From NCBI GenBank assembly GCA_022457155.1, contig JAJGOT010000022.1, positions 1,217,501 through 1,281,500 on the forward strand: 64,000 nt of DNA, given 5' to 3'. Each line of letters begins with the position of its first letter. Within the stretch, counting starts at the first letter, position 1. Source of the stretch: Cladopsammia gracilis. Taxonomy: Eukaryota > Cnidaria > Anthozoa > Scleractinia > Dendrophylliidae. Made by a program: the position numbers and the translations under genes. The notes below the pieces were generated by a model. That model was not told where the DNA came from. It saw only the letters and a program-made list of their open reading frames with translations, and did no database searches. Shown here piece after piece: positions 23,264 through 36,902 of this stretch.

Positions 23264-26200
23264 ATGTTCTCACGGTTTATCTTTCAAATTTTTGCTCTTT
23301 TAATTCTTCCGCGGGTCTCGGCAAACGTTTACGAGGTAGGAAATAAATTTTATAATGAAACATTTTAGCTGGGAAACAAACTAATTCTCACTGATACAAA
23401 TTCAACATTTGTTATGTGATTTTTGTATTGTTCTGTTGTTAGGATGTACACAGCCTTCTAACACCCAATGAAAGAGAAAAGATTTTTGGCGAGCCGTTTC
23501 TTAGAAATGGTAAGTGGCGCGGTAGGTTTCAATGTAATTCAGTTAATTCCCTTTTGTATCTGATTTTTAAAGGGAGGAGTTTAAAATCTTAGTTGCCAGA
23601 GGAAAGTCGAGGGGAACTAAGCTAACAATACCTTTTTTATCCTCGTACCGATTTTTCATTTTCATGCATTTCCTTTAATTTCCTTTTTTATGTTGTAAAA
23701 AGTTATAAATTCAGCACGTAACGGCATTAAATTATATTTTAAAAGTGAAAACGATACAGGATATTTATCCGGTGTAGGCTGCCTTAATAACAATATAAAA
23801 TGATTTCTATACACTAAAACAATTGGGCAGATTCGCCCAAAATTGAATATCTCGTGAAAAAGCATATGATACTGAATTTAATTCCGGATGAAACACATGC
23901 ATGCCAGCGTTAAAATCGGCTAAAAAATAATCTAACCGCATCTAAAGTAAATACACAGAACTCTTATATTAATTTAACTTTTCTATTCACAAGTAGGTCC
24001 TTTTGATGTTTAACTCTTTTATCGCCTAAACTTATGCTTACGCAATAAAAGTAGGGAAAAGCCGAGACATAACCGAAAAGATTTCGGTTGATTATTTTGT
24101 GAAATAGTAAACACGGTAAACAATAAAAAATAGATTGTAACCAACAAACTTTGAGTAAAACCTACGAAGGTACTGTCCTGCAGGACAAACATGAGACATA
24201 AATGATAAAAAATATTTTCAGCTCTATAACCATGGATATATAAAATTAAAAGTTGATATTTCGTCTTAATCTGAACTGATTTTGTTAGCATCTATTACTG
24301 CAGTCGTTAGCCTGTCAATTAAATTTGAAAGCTCCGATTTAAGGTTAAAAGTAAAGGCGATTTAACAGCACCTTTGGATAACACCTCCGACTCAGATAAA
24401 TTCTTATTATTGCATGCTGAATGAGAAATGATCAGTAGATAATTGACCTCTAAATGGAATATTTTACTACAAGGCCATCACTTAAAAATTATTTCCAAAA
24501 TGCTGAAACTTTATTTGGGTATTTTAGGCTTCCAAATTATTTTAAAATTCTCACCACTTTCTATTCTTCCATTGTCCAATTCCTACAGTGATTCCTGGTG
24601 GGCCATTTTGTAATAATCCGAGATAAAATGTAATGCAAGAAACTGAAGAAACGGACTATAATCATTCTTCTCAAATACACAAACAACAAAACGGTTTTTC
24701 GACTAACATTTTATAAGACGTTTTAATTTAATAAACAAAACTAAATTCTGTTAATGAATGAACACATTTAAAACTTGGCGGATCAAAGGACAAGATTACT
24801 GCCAAGCTAATTTTTTTCCTGCTCTGAAAACATTCACTAAATCACATAGCTTATCAGGCTTATGCGCTCAATCAAACTCCGGAATGAAATTGTATAAAAT
24901 CTCTGGATAATTAATTTTAGGTCATGTATCAGCAGCATATATCTTTTACTCCTAGATTATTATCCAGTTTTAATCCTGAGTTTATTATGGCTCGTTACCT
25001 ATGTGATATGCAACTTGTCTGATATAATCAACAAGATTTAAACATGTTTAAAATTCAGACGCCATCTTGTCGCCTGATTATAAAATTTGTTTGGGCTGTA
25101 TTTTATCGTATCTTACCCCAAACATGACTAAAGCATAACTAACTGTATATTTTCCAATTAAAACCTTATCAGTCCATGAAGTGTCATTTCGCTACTCAGT
25201 GAAAACGGACAGATTTTGATTTCTATTTTACAATGTAATAATAAAGCACTAAGACAGGCACTAAGACAATTCATCAAAGCCACAATTCTGTTTTTAGATA
25301 GGAAAACTTGTTCTCTTTTTTAAACGCCGGCTATTTTTTGCAAGGAAAAATATTCATTTAATATGAACATTTAACTATTCATGATTACCATTCGAGATTA
25401 CCTTCATAACGGAAATATATTAATGGTTGTTTGAGCGAGCTTAGCCAAAACAACCGGTTTAACTATTTATGCATCAACTTCTTCAAATATGGCTGAAGAC
25501 GCTGTTAATGTACATGTAATCGCACAGACAGCCCAGATTCTATATATGTCAGCTGTTAGAATCGATTTGAATTTAACATGTTTAAGGCCCGGTTTAAACG
25601 TGGCATTTTATATGTGCCGAACTGGATCTAATTCAGGAATTACATGTATGTGATTCGACGTTTAACTCAAATTAAATTCGACAAAATGCGGCTTCTGCCG
25701 CATCTTCGACTGCCGGAGCCAGTCGAATATTCGACAGAACTTCGACAGTCGTTTTATACGTAGAACTTCACATGCGCCGAATCGAATTTTTAAATTATGT
25801 TTTACCCACAATTCTACATTTTTTCCTGACTTTATAAAAACTCGTTCATGAATTCAAGTCGGCTTTATTAAATTCGACGTCTAAAAATGTTGAATTTTAT
25901 TATTTGAGTCGACCCAAATAGGTAATAGATTCGGCACATGTGAAATGCGACGTTTAAGATACACAAAATATGCTGTAAGTGCTGTATTTTGTAAAAATTC
26001 TTAATAAAGATGAGTTACCTTATGTCTGATGTTGAGTCTACTGCTGTTTGTTTGCTCATACAGCCATTTCGATGCCGCTTTGGCGAATTTCAATTTTCGA
26101 GTTTTGCTTCTCGCCAAAAGGAGCTCATCTTTAGTCATCTTTACTTAGAATCTTTTCAAAATACATCACTTAAAACATGTTTTGTGTATTCTCATACCTA

Positions 26201-29200
26201 TTCCCACAGCTGACATACATAGAGTCTGGGCTGCCTGTGGTAATCCACATTATGAATGTCAAAACTCGCTAATAGATCTAGAACCACAGACTTGGATGAA
26301 AGTTTTTTACCATCTGTTATAAAAAACACAGTTGTATACCGCCGATCTCTTCTAAATGACTACACAAGGACACTCAAAGATCATCTGTTTTATCCGCTCA
26401 GATTTGATCGGGAATGAACTTGATGAATGCAATTTTTATGTAAGTTAATCATGCTCTTGCGGTTTAATCTGGAGGCATCGAACCTTTTTTTCAGGATGAA
26501 AAAAGTTCACACAATGCTAAAGTTCCCCAAAAAATTTGGTCGGGAATGTGATTTTGTTCCCAAATCTTACTTCTAAAAGTTGTATAACTACATGTACTTT
26601 TCACTGATTTATCTATTTAAGAAAGCTTTTTTCATGCATCTCATCTTTGTTAACAAAGTTGCACATGTCTTTAGTTCCAGACTATCACGTGACCCACCCA
26701 GTTCAAGTCGACGAAGATGGCAACTTTTTGTCACGTGACTTATCCAGTGGTAATCACAGAAGGCGCCGAGATGTGGGAAGCGTCATCAAAGAACCTGTGT
26801 TTTTCCATCTATCAGCGTTTGGCCAGAACTTTCACTTAAATGTTACTCTCAATGCTGAGCTGCTCTCGCCTAACTTTGTTATCGAGGTCCGCGGAAATCA
26901 AAGCTCGAGCTTCCATTTCGATCTTGATCATTGTCATTACACTGGTCACGCGGTATCATCAAAAGGACTGGGTACTAAAGTAGCATTGAGCAACTGTGAT
27001 GGACTGGTAAGGAAATAAAACTTATTTTTAGTTGTAGAATTTGTACTTAGCCTGTTCCGCGTATTCAGGCAAGCCGGAGTGTTATATTTTAGTGCCAATA
27101 TAGTTTGGCAATCATGTCTTCACTGCATCTAGGTGAAGTAACAGGTTTTTGGAGAGAGGGAGAGGGCGGGTTCAAATCCCGGTCGGACCACCAACCAGGG
27201 TCTTAAGCGGTGACTGCATGGTAAGATCATACACCTTTTAAACAAATAAACTAGCAGTAATCAGGGATTATTAAGTGCGTTCGAATGCTTGTTATGAGTA
27301 TTGAGGTTTGCCACATGACCTTGAGGAGGCAGCCTGCCAAGCTTTTTTTTTTTTCGTTTTCTCTTTTTGCCAAGGGCACAAGGGATGTTTCTTTGCGACT
27401 TCGGTTGAATTTGAAGTCTCTGTGTGGTGAATTATTTTTGTCTGCTGTAGAATCGAATTATTGACCGATTAGCCAATTACGATCGTCTTGCGGCTCCGGT
27501 GATAACTGTCTTTGCGACTTGCAACATGATTACATGGCAAAAGATCTGACAAGTTCGTACGGTTTCTACAGTAAAGTAATGTTTTTTGTTTCTGGAATCA
27601 AGGACAACCATAAACTTTCAGTATTTTTCAAAAAAACGAAGTCAACATTTATTCAATGAAACGTTGTTTAATTCAAGGCGGTAAAAAAAACGGTGTAACA
27701 ATGCTTTAAATGTATTTTGGCATAACATAAACCTAACTGAAATACTGAATCACAAGTGTCTTTCATTGTACAATGACTCAATTCAGTAGGTAGAGAATGA
27801 CCACAACGGGTCGTTTTGTACAATGGCCACCGAGTACAACGACTCAGTCTATTCAGTTTGTATTTGTAACCGCAATAGGTCAGAGTAGATTGACCCAATG
27901 GTCAACTAGTTTGTTTTCTACCGAATTCTCTCTCATCGATGGCATCTCACAGGACGCGGATAACACGCGCCATGTTCGCTTCTTTGTAGCTGGAATAAAG
28001 GACTTTCTGTACCTTTCAGAAGCATTAAACAAGTTCCTGATCAAGCTTCGTTGTAAAAACATTGCAGTTACTTGCAAAAATGATTGAGATTAAACTTACT
28101 GAATAGAGCAGAGGTGAGAAAAAAGGCAAACACTGCAAGAAGCCACGAAGACACGAAGAAAGACCACTTCTTTGCACGTGGGAGAAAAAACGTGCGCGCG
28201 CACCTTACTGGACGAGTCTATGACGTAAGGAGACAAACGTGCGCACGCACTTTGCTGGACGAGTCTATGACGTATTTCCGTATCCGATACTTGACCACAA
28301 AATCGAGTTTCTCTCCGCTAAATGTTCTTGCCCAGGCCTCTCGCGGGTTGAGTTTAGGTTGCGTTCTCCCGACGTCGAGCGCAATTAGTTTTAGCTCAGA
28401 TGATTGCCTTCTTGGGCAGGGACGTCAGCCGTTGGCCTTGTCTCCGTCAGCTTAATTTGGAAAGTGACGTAATATATATAGATAGGCTTAGCCTAACAGC
28501 GGAGCTCTCTGAACAGAAACGATAATGATAAGCTTAACTTAGGTGAAAGGTCGGAAGCACAAGAAAAATTAGAATTAAGATTGACGACCAGACTATTTTT
28601 CAATTTTAGCAATTCTCAAAAACAGTAAGCGTATAACCCGACCGTCTGCACAGTACATTTAGACTACACAAATTCCACAATAGCTCACAAAACAACATTT
28701 TGTCGGTCTAGAATAACTAATATGACTAATTTCCGAATAAAATACATTTGTTGCGTTTGGAAAATTACCCGAGAAACTGATTTGGAAATGATGAGTTGCC
28801 AGTTCGGTCATTCGGGAGAAATCAATTTGCGACTGTGTTGTGATGTCATTCCTTATGTCCCTTACAGTGGCCCAACAGTTCTCGGTGCCACTGTGAAAAG
28901 TTGCTTGATTTCGAAAAACCCATAATTTTACCATAAGTATGGTCTCAATGAAAAAGCGCGCTCGCATGTCATTCTCGTCGTAAGCAGAAGTCCATAGGTA
29001 AAAGAAAATAGTCTTAACATTAACTAAAAACCTAGTATTGAGTAGTGCCGATAGGGTGAGAGTGAAAACACCCCACACCCTTCCACAGGTTCAAATTTTA
29101 ATCTAGCTTGGAAAGGCGTGGTAACCAGTTATCCGGTTTCACATTTGCATTACCATTGCTTGACCAGACACCCAAGATTCGCATTCTTGACACCCACGTC

Positions 29201-29464
29201 AGGCCATAAGGATTGTCCGCATGTGAGCACCAAGCTCCTAACCTCATGGCATTTAATTTAGTCCCTGTACCTGTCTCGTATTTGTGAAGTGAGGTAAACA
29301 ATTTGTCTAAAGAAAAAATGTGGCAAATTTTAAAACGCTTTCCCCAGGCTTCTGGAAGGAGAAAACCTTCAATAGTATCATCCTTTATCACACTGGTAGC
29401 CAAAACATCTGCGCATAAAGTGTACAAAAGTGGAGACTGGGGATCTCCCTGCCTCAACCCCCCA

Positions 29465-29500
<36 letters not shown>

Positions 29501-32500
29501 CTCGAGTGGAATTTCTTTGGTCAAAAAACCATTATAATTTTCATATTTGCTTGACAGTATAATGTAGAAATCCACTGCTGGAAATTGGGGCCAAATCCAA
29601 AACGACTCAAAACATTGGTAAAAAGTTTAACAATGTTTCTCTACCCTGTCAAAGGCTTTCTCTTGATCAATATTCAGCAAGATACCAGTTTCATTGGTAA
29701 TATTTATATAATCTAGAGTGTCACGCAAGAGAAGTAAATTCTCAAAAATCGTCCTACCTGGGACGGAACAAGTTTGATCTTCTTGAATAATCGAGGGTGG
29801 TAACACTTTTGAAAGTCTGTTTGTAAGAGCATTTGAACAAATTTTGTAATCAACATCGAGTAGCGAAATGGCTAGCTGGGTCACCAATTTTTGAGGTTTT
29901 TCCTATCATCTTTCTTGTAAAGTAATCTAGTCACGCTTCCTTGCATTGAATCACTGAAATAATTATTTTCCAAACTAAATAGGGCCAAAAAGATCCCAGA
30001 ATTTAGCGTAAAATTCTTGAGGTAATCCGTCTGAACCGGGGGGTTTCCCTCAAGAAGGTCCAAGCATTGCGTGGGTAATTTTAGCCAAAGATAAAACTGA
30101 TTCTTCGCAGGATAAAATTTCGCTCTCACTTAATCTGTTTTCAAGTTTGCTCAAAAATTCGGTTTGGACTGTTAAATTAACAGGTTCTTGGGAGTACAAA
30201 TTACAGTAAAAAATCGAAATGAGCCAGAGTCTTGTGAAAAGACTTTAACACCGGCGGAGTTATAAATAGAATGAACAGTATTTTTCTGAGCCGTGTTGCT
30301 TCGAGCGTAAAAAAACATTTGGTAGGTTTTTCACCTTCTTCAAGCCATTTGACTCTGCTACGAATTTGGTTTCCTCTCATTTGGGATAAATTAACGGCTC
30401 GAATTTCTCTTTCAAGCGTTTCTATGGTGGTTTTCGCTGAGTTATATCCTTCAATAAGAGCCCGTTTTGCATCGATCAAAGAAATTATAGTTGCGTGGCC
30501 TTATCGCGATTAAATATGCGTTGTTTACTTCGACCAAAATCTATAGCAACTAATGTTATAGATTCTTCAAGAAAATCCCACCAAGCTTGAATGGAATTAA
30601 ATGCTTTCCGGTACAATACATGTTTCTTAATAATTTCTGAGATCATATCGTAAATATTAAATTCTAAATTTAGCCACCAAAGTCCTGGTCCACGGGAAAA
30701 TGCATTATGCAAATCGCGGCTAAATCAACAGAATACACAAGGCGAAATTTCACATTTTAGAAAGAAATCATACAAGTCCTGAGCAATAAAAAAATTATCC
30801 AAACGTGTACCGATAGTTTTATCCGCACTAAACCATGTGCATTGTATTTTTCAGTCGGCCGTGTTTTTTTTTTTTTGCGCCAGATATCAATAAACGATGA
30901 ACACTTGTGCAGATCTTTCAAATCCGTGGAAATTGTAAGATTTCCTCCTAACTTATCAGCGGAGAAACGTTTTCAATGCAGTTAAAATCGCCAGCAATAA
31001 TTTTAAAAGAGTTCTGAAAAAATATTCATGAATTGTATCATAAAAGTATTTAAGCTTACGTTCACTTGGATTCGTGGGTGGGTATTAACCAAATTAATTT
31101 TCGTGTCGTCGAATTCAGTTAAAACACTAACAATTCTACCAGAAGAATCTGTTTTTTTTTCCATTGTAAACATTTGAAATCAGTATTTTCAGCTACAAGA
31201 ATGGCAACGCCGCCTTGTTTACCAAGAACGGGGCGACCAGAAACTTTTACCGCGCCACTTAGCGGTCAGAGAATTTATCGCATTTTGACTTGTCGCTAAA
31301 GTTTCTTGTAAACAAATAAAATCAGAACGGGAATTTTTCGCAAAATCAAAAACAGAGCGTTGTTTGGCTTCATTGCCAAAACCACGGATATTCAAAGATG
31401 TAAATTTAGCTCTGAATGTAAAAACTTGGAGAAAATTCTTCTGGTAAAATTACATAAGCTTAAGCTTAAGTTCTTAAGCTTAACTAAGCAATTTTTGCAA
31501 ATCACATTTAGACAGTTTAATACTTGCTTTTCTGTTTATGTTTGTTTGTCCAATATCCAGTGTTTTTCCTCTTCGGCAAAGGTTGTTCGCCGTCATTTTC
31601 AGAACATTCGCGAGTTTTTAATAGGGTCCGTTTCCTTTGCTTCTGGAATTGGCGTATCTTGTTTGTCTTTCTCCGTGATTTTTCCAGTGACGAGGAGGGA
31701 AGCTTTTGCGAACTGCCCTGTTTGTAGCCGCGGGAAGCGCGCGAAAAATCCCAGTTCCTCTTTCTTCATATACGTCATCATCGATGATGACGTACCGGGT
31801 GGACGGACGTGCACACGGACCGACGCGCCCGCGAAACATTCCGCTAGCCATGACCATGAAAAATGACGAGCATGGGTTCTGGTTCTATGAGTATGGTGCT
31901 CCGCGCGGGCCTTCGGCCCGCTGAGCTCCGCTATGACATTGTTCGATAAGAATAGGGAACGCGCTGTAGTAACTAAAGTTTTTTGTGCTCGTTAAAAACG
32001 CAACGCGCTTACAATAAAAAAATAATGTACATGTGTAATAAAAACAATAAAAAAAATTTAGTTACAAGTTTTACTAAATAAAAAGGATTTAAAAGCAGTT
32101 TAAAAAAAATAAGAAAGAGAGCTATCACTTTTCAGAGAGGTTAATATGATGTTCCATGTTACAGGTGCAGTATGTACTACAATGTGCCTTGCCCATAATT
32201 TACAGAGTTCAGTAGTTCACGGTGTTGTAATCTGTTTTCTTCTTCCTGTATATTTATGTTTCTGGAGGATCAATTAAGTTTAATTTCGTATTCGTTTCAT
32301 TAATCAGAATTTTATTGTTATTATTATGTTTCACAGCGTGGTTTAATTCGCACTCCAGACGATGTCTTTACGATAAATCCGCTTCCTGACCGACTTGCAC
32401 TGAATTCAAACAACACTCGTGCTCACGTGATCCACAGGAGATCTACGTCATCCTTGGAGGATATTGAGAAATCCTTTGGGGTGGAGAAACGGTCGGAAAA

Positions 32501-35500
32501 CTGGTGTGGAGTGGAGGGTAAGTGTTTAAATTGAAGCTAACTAGTTCTCAAAACAGAAAATTTGTTCTGATTTCACGATTAAGAAGTCAATTATTTCTTT
32601 TTATTGTACATTTCTGTTTTCACACAAGCATAGGAATTTTTGTACAGAAGGCACCGTGCTGAACACGAAATGACTTCAAAAGTTAAAATTAAAGAGCTTG
32701 TGAAAGTTAGTGATCTACGCAATTTTTATTTCATTTTTATGTAAGAAAGCGTTTAAAAAAGCGCTATTATGGGCCATACATTCTTTGTAACTCGTTCAAT
32801 CTGTTGGGCTGAAAACAGAATTTGTTTCTCTTTTCATCGTTGCAGACAAACCAGGTGATCGGAGTAGGAGACAAGTATTCGATCTGCCTTCTCCCGTGAA
32901 TTACCAACGAGATTATATCATAGAGACACTTGTCGTTGCCGACAAGAAAATGACGGATTTCCATGGAGTCGAGGAGCTCAAGATCTATGTGCCAAGTCTT
33001 ATTAACATCGTGAGTAAAAAAGGCCGTATGTCTATTTTCTCATTTCCTTAAATCGCGCATCGCCTGTTACGCACTCTGTTTCGATATAATCTTTTCTGTT
33101 TCTTAACTCTACCTACCTCAAGGAATTCCTATATAAGATCTATTTGTATAAAACGTCTCTAAATTGCCGTAATTTTCCTTCAGGTTTACAATCTTTTGGG
33201 TGACAGTTCTGTTGGCGCTAACATGAAGTACGTCTTGCACAAACTATTAATTCTTGAACACGATCAGGTGAGTATGGCCGACTTCATTTCGGCCGGACCA
33301 CAAAATAGAAGCCTTATTTCATTGAAAAGCAGATTTGCTAACTAAACTTTGAAATCCTACATTCATTTCACTTGTAGGAAGGACTTGTAATTAGCTCTCA
33401 TGCTGGTAACACCATGGAAAGCTTCTGTAGTTGGGCCAAGGGACAAAACCCTGTGGATGATAGCAACCCAGATCACTTTGATCACGCCGCTCTTATTTCA
33501 CGGTACGGATATACAATATTGACCCGTTTTTAACGGTTTGGAAACAGTTTTTTTAATATTCGCGGTTTAGATATATTGACTAAATAAATTTATGCGGGAA
33601 AATAGCAATTAAAGACCTCACCGCAACAACTTTTGCTTTTTGTTTTAGTTATGATTTCTGTCGAAACGCTGATAACAGAGGGGGACAGAGCTGTGAGAAA
33701 GTTTTAGGTGAGGACTAATTTAAGTCAGCGAATAAAGACAATAAATTTCGGGCGTAATTGGAGCATAACCATTTACTGAAGGAACGTATAATAAACTAAG
33801 TTTATTACTTGTGCAAAGAGTATCTGAGTAACCCTTACTTTATGTAAACTGATTAATGAAGGAATGAACGAAAGAACGAAGAAACAAATACATGAATGCT
33901 AAATATTCATTTTTATTTTTATTTTATTTTATTTTATTGGCCATATTACAATAACACATTAATATAAAAAGAATAGAGATAACAATGGCGAGGAGGCCTA
34001 AAAGAAAGGCCAATGTTCCATGCAATATGTTTATGATGAACCTACGACACGATTAGTATCGTGCTAATCAAACCAAGCTACATCTACCTTACGTTCGTCG
34101 CTTACGGCATAAAAATGTCCTGTCATTTTGAAACATTTCTAAAACCCCACGACACATCTTAGCCGCGAACAATCTCAGATCATCTCACACAAGTGGGTTC
34201 TTATATATGATGCTTAATTTGCATGACGCGGACAGCGCGCGCGACACAAGTCGCCGCATGAACAAGTTGCACCACCTAAACTCGGCCTTAACTGAAAAGA
34301 ACGCCCTGATATGTGAAAAAATAAACGAACCAACGAACTAAAAGAAAGAAAAACGAACTGTATTACATTAATTAATAACAGGTGGTGTTTGACAATTATT
34401 TTTTTGTCTCGAAATGAAATTTACTTCAAAAATAAATTAGCTAAGCAAGCAATTCTTATGGTGTATTTTCTTTGTTAACAAAGGTCTGGCGCAAGTCGAA
34501 GGAATGTGTAGCCTATCAGGAAGTTGTACCTTAAGCAAAGATGGGGGTCTGGGAACAGCTTACACCATTGTGCATGAAACGGGGCACAAGTGAGTATAAT
34601 AAGTGAGACAATTAACTAGTTTGAAAGACAAAACATAAAGGCCAATTTTTGCTAAAACTACTTACAAGAGTCTTTTGGCCAAGGATGACAAAGATGGAAA
34701 TCAAGATTGCATATTAGAACGGTTGCCCATGGACTTTTTCAAGTTATGTTGGTTGATACCCTTAGCAGTCTTGGAGAAATCGCTCAAAACTAATTAAAAC
34801 TATAAACTGGAAAAAGTACGTTATTCTTTCGAAAGTTTACTTCATATCCTCTAGGTGTTCTATAACAATTTTGTTTAAACTTGGTCGCACAGAAATTGCC
34901 ACTCGTTTACACATGCGACGAAAGTTGCACTGGAGAGCGCGACAAAAATCGCACTAAAGTCGCATATGTAAACAGGCCTTCAAATAAAGGTATTTCATTC
35001 GTTATTGTCGTTATTGTGTTGTTGTATTACAATCTTGCCAGGTCATCTATTTATTCCTTTTATTCTTTTATTCATTTTATTCCCTGAAGAAGTCAGGCCG
35101 TGTCAGGCCGTGCCTGGCGAAATATTGGAAAAAATATACTTATAATTCCAGTTGTACAGTCAGCCTTGCTTTATTAGTTACTTCATCTATTTAGCTACTT
35201 AGCTGTTTCTTTGCTCTTCAAATATACTACTCTTCCTAGTAACAGTGACGGCCACGAATGTTTTGGCCGCTTTCATAGTAACGATCGTGAGCCTTTTTCA
35301 GATGTATCACGTGGTACATTTGCCTGTACTACGTGGTGGCATTTTTTGTTCGTGTCATGTGTTTGAGTTCACTCACTACAAAGGAAGTGCCATCACGCGA
35401 TCAGTACAAAAATAGCTCTTCACGTTGTACAGACAAATGTAGCACGTGACTCGCAGCATCACGATCGTTATTATAAAGGTGGCCATAAAACTTGGGCTCA

Positions 35501-36871
35501 TCCTCGGTGTAAGAACCTGTCAAATTCACGGCTGACGTAACACAAAGAAAACAAAAGGCATAAAACAATAGAGTCAACTGGGAATGCAATACTACAAAGG
35601 TAAAAAACAAAGGAAAAAGTCACAGGTTCTTACACCGAGGTAAACCCAAAATTTATGGGTTTTGCGGTTTATTAAGAAAAGTAGTAAGTTATAGTGATAA
35701 GTTTATTCATGTTTCACAGTTCTCATTATTCCCGCAGTTATAACAAATTATCACGACAGTTTCACAATTAATTCAAACAATATGGATGGTATTACGTGTT
35801 CCTTTTGTCTCTTTAGTCTGGGTGCTCAACACGACAGCGCCGGCAATACATGCACTGACCGAAAGAACATTATGGCTACGCAGGCCAGCGGCAAAGAAAC
35901 GGCGTTTGAATGGTCTTTATGTAGTCGAAACTCAATTCACACTTTTCTGACGTGAGTATTCCTCTCTCTTCTCTAGATAGCATCGTTGTTGTCTTTTAAC
36001 ACCAAAGATCCATTAATTTTGCGATTCTTTCAGTTTTTTTATTATCCCTCAAGTTTTTATGAGACATGATCCTTAAAATCATAGTTCAAAACTCTTATTT
36101 TTTTTATATTTGTTCTCAGCGGCGATCATTCCGCGTGCTTGAAAGACAGACCACAAAAGTCTGTTACCATGCCGCAGCGCCTGCCAGGAGAACTTTATAC
36201 CGCTGACGATCAATGTTCGCGGGCCTTTGGTGACAAGTCACGCACTTGTCCAGCGCCCTTCTTAAAAGAGGTGAGCAGTTAAAACTTATCCATGCAGACA
36301 GAGTGGCTGAGAGAAATCTGGAAACCAGTGCATAACTTCGGACAGTTGAAGCTTTACTTCACATTCATTGTTTAACTTGCACTTTACGTCGTATATTTGT
36401 TATCGCCTTTATTAAAACCATGAGAATAATGTCTTAAAGCTCTACGGCGTGGAGCGATTGCATCGGTGTGGAAAATTATGTTCTCAATCAACGACAAGAC
36501 GTCCTAGCCTCGCCTTATTAATACATTATCTCTTTAATCTGTGATCAGAATATTTAACTTTTATGACAATGTTTAATTTGTTCTTTATTTCCCGTTTTTA
36601 GAAAATCTGCGTTCAATTGTGGTGCGTTAAACCAGAAACAGGAATGTGTACAACACATCACGAACCTGCAGCGGAGGGGACGAGCTGTGGTGATAATTTG
36701 GTACAAAAACTTTTGAAATAACTTTTAGTTAAGTCAGTTAATGATAGATGTGTCATATAATCAATTTGTCAGTCAGTCAATTAATCGCTAAATCAGTCAA
36801 TCAATCAGTCAGTTAGTGAGTCAATCAATCAATCAAACCATCAATCAACCAATCAATCAGTTAGGAGCCAG

Positions 36872-36902
<31 letters not shown>

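Noticed and set aside
31360..31866. 168-codon plus-strand frame
   Set aside because: It lies antisense to the LINE 5' end and a GC-rich repeat; no recognisable protein.
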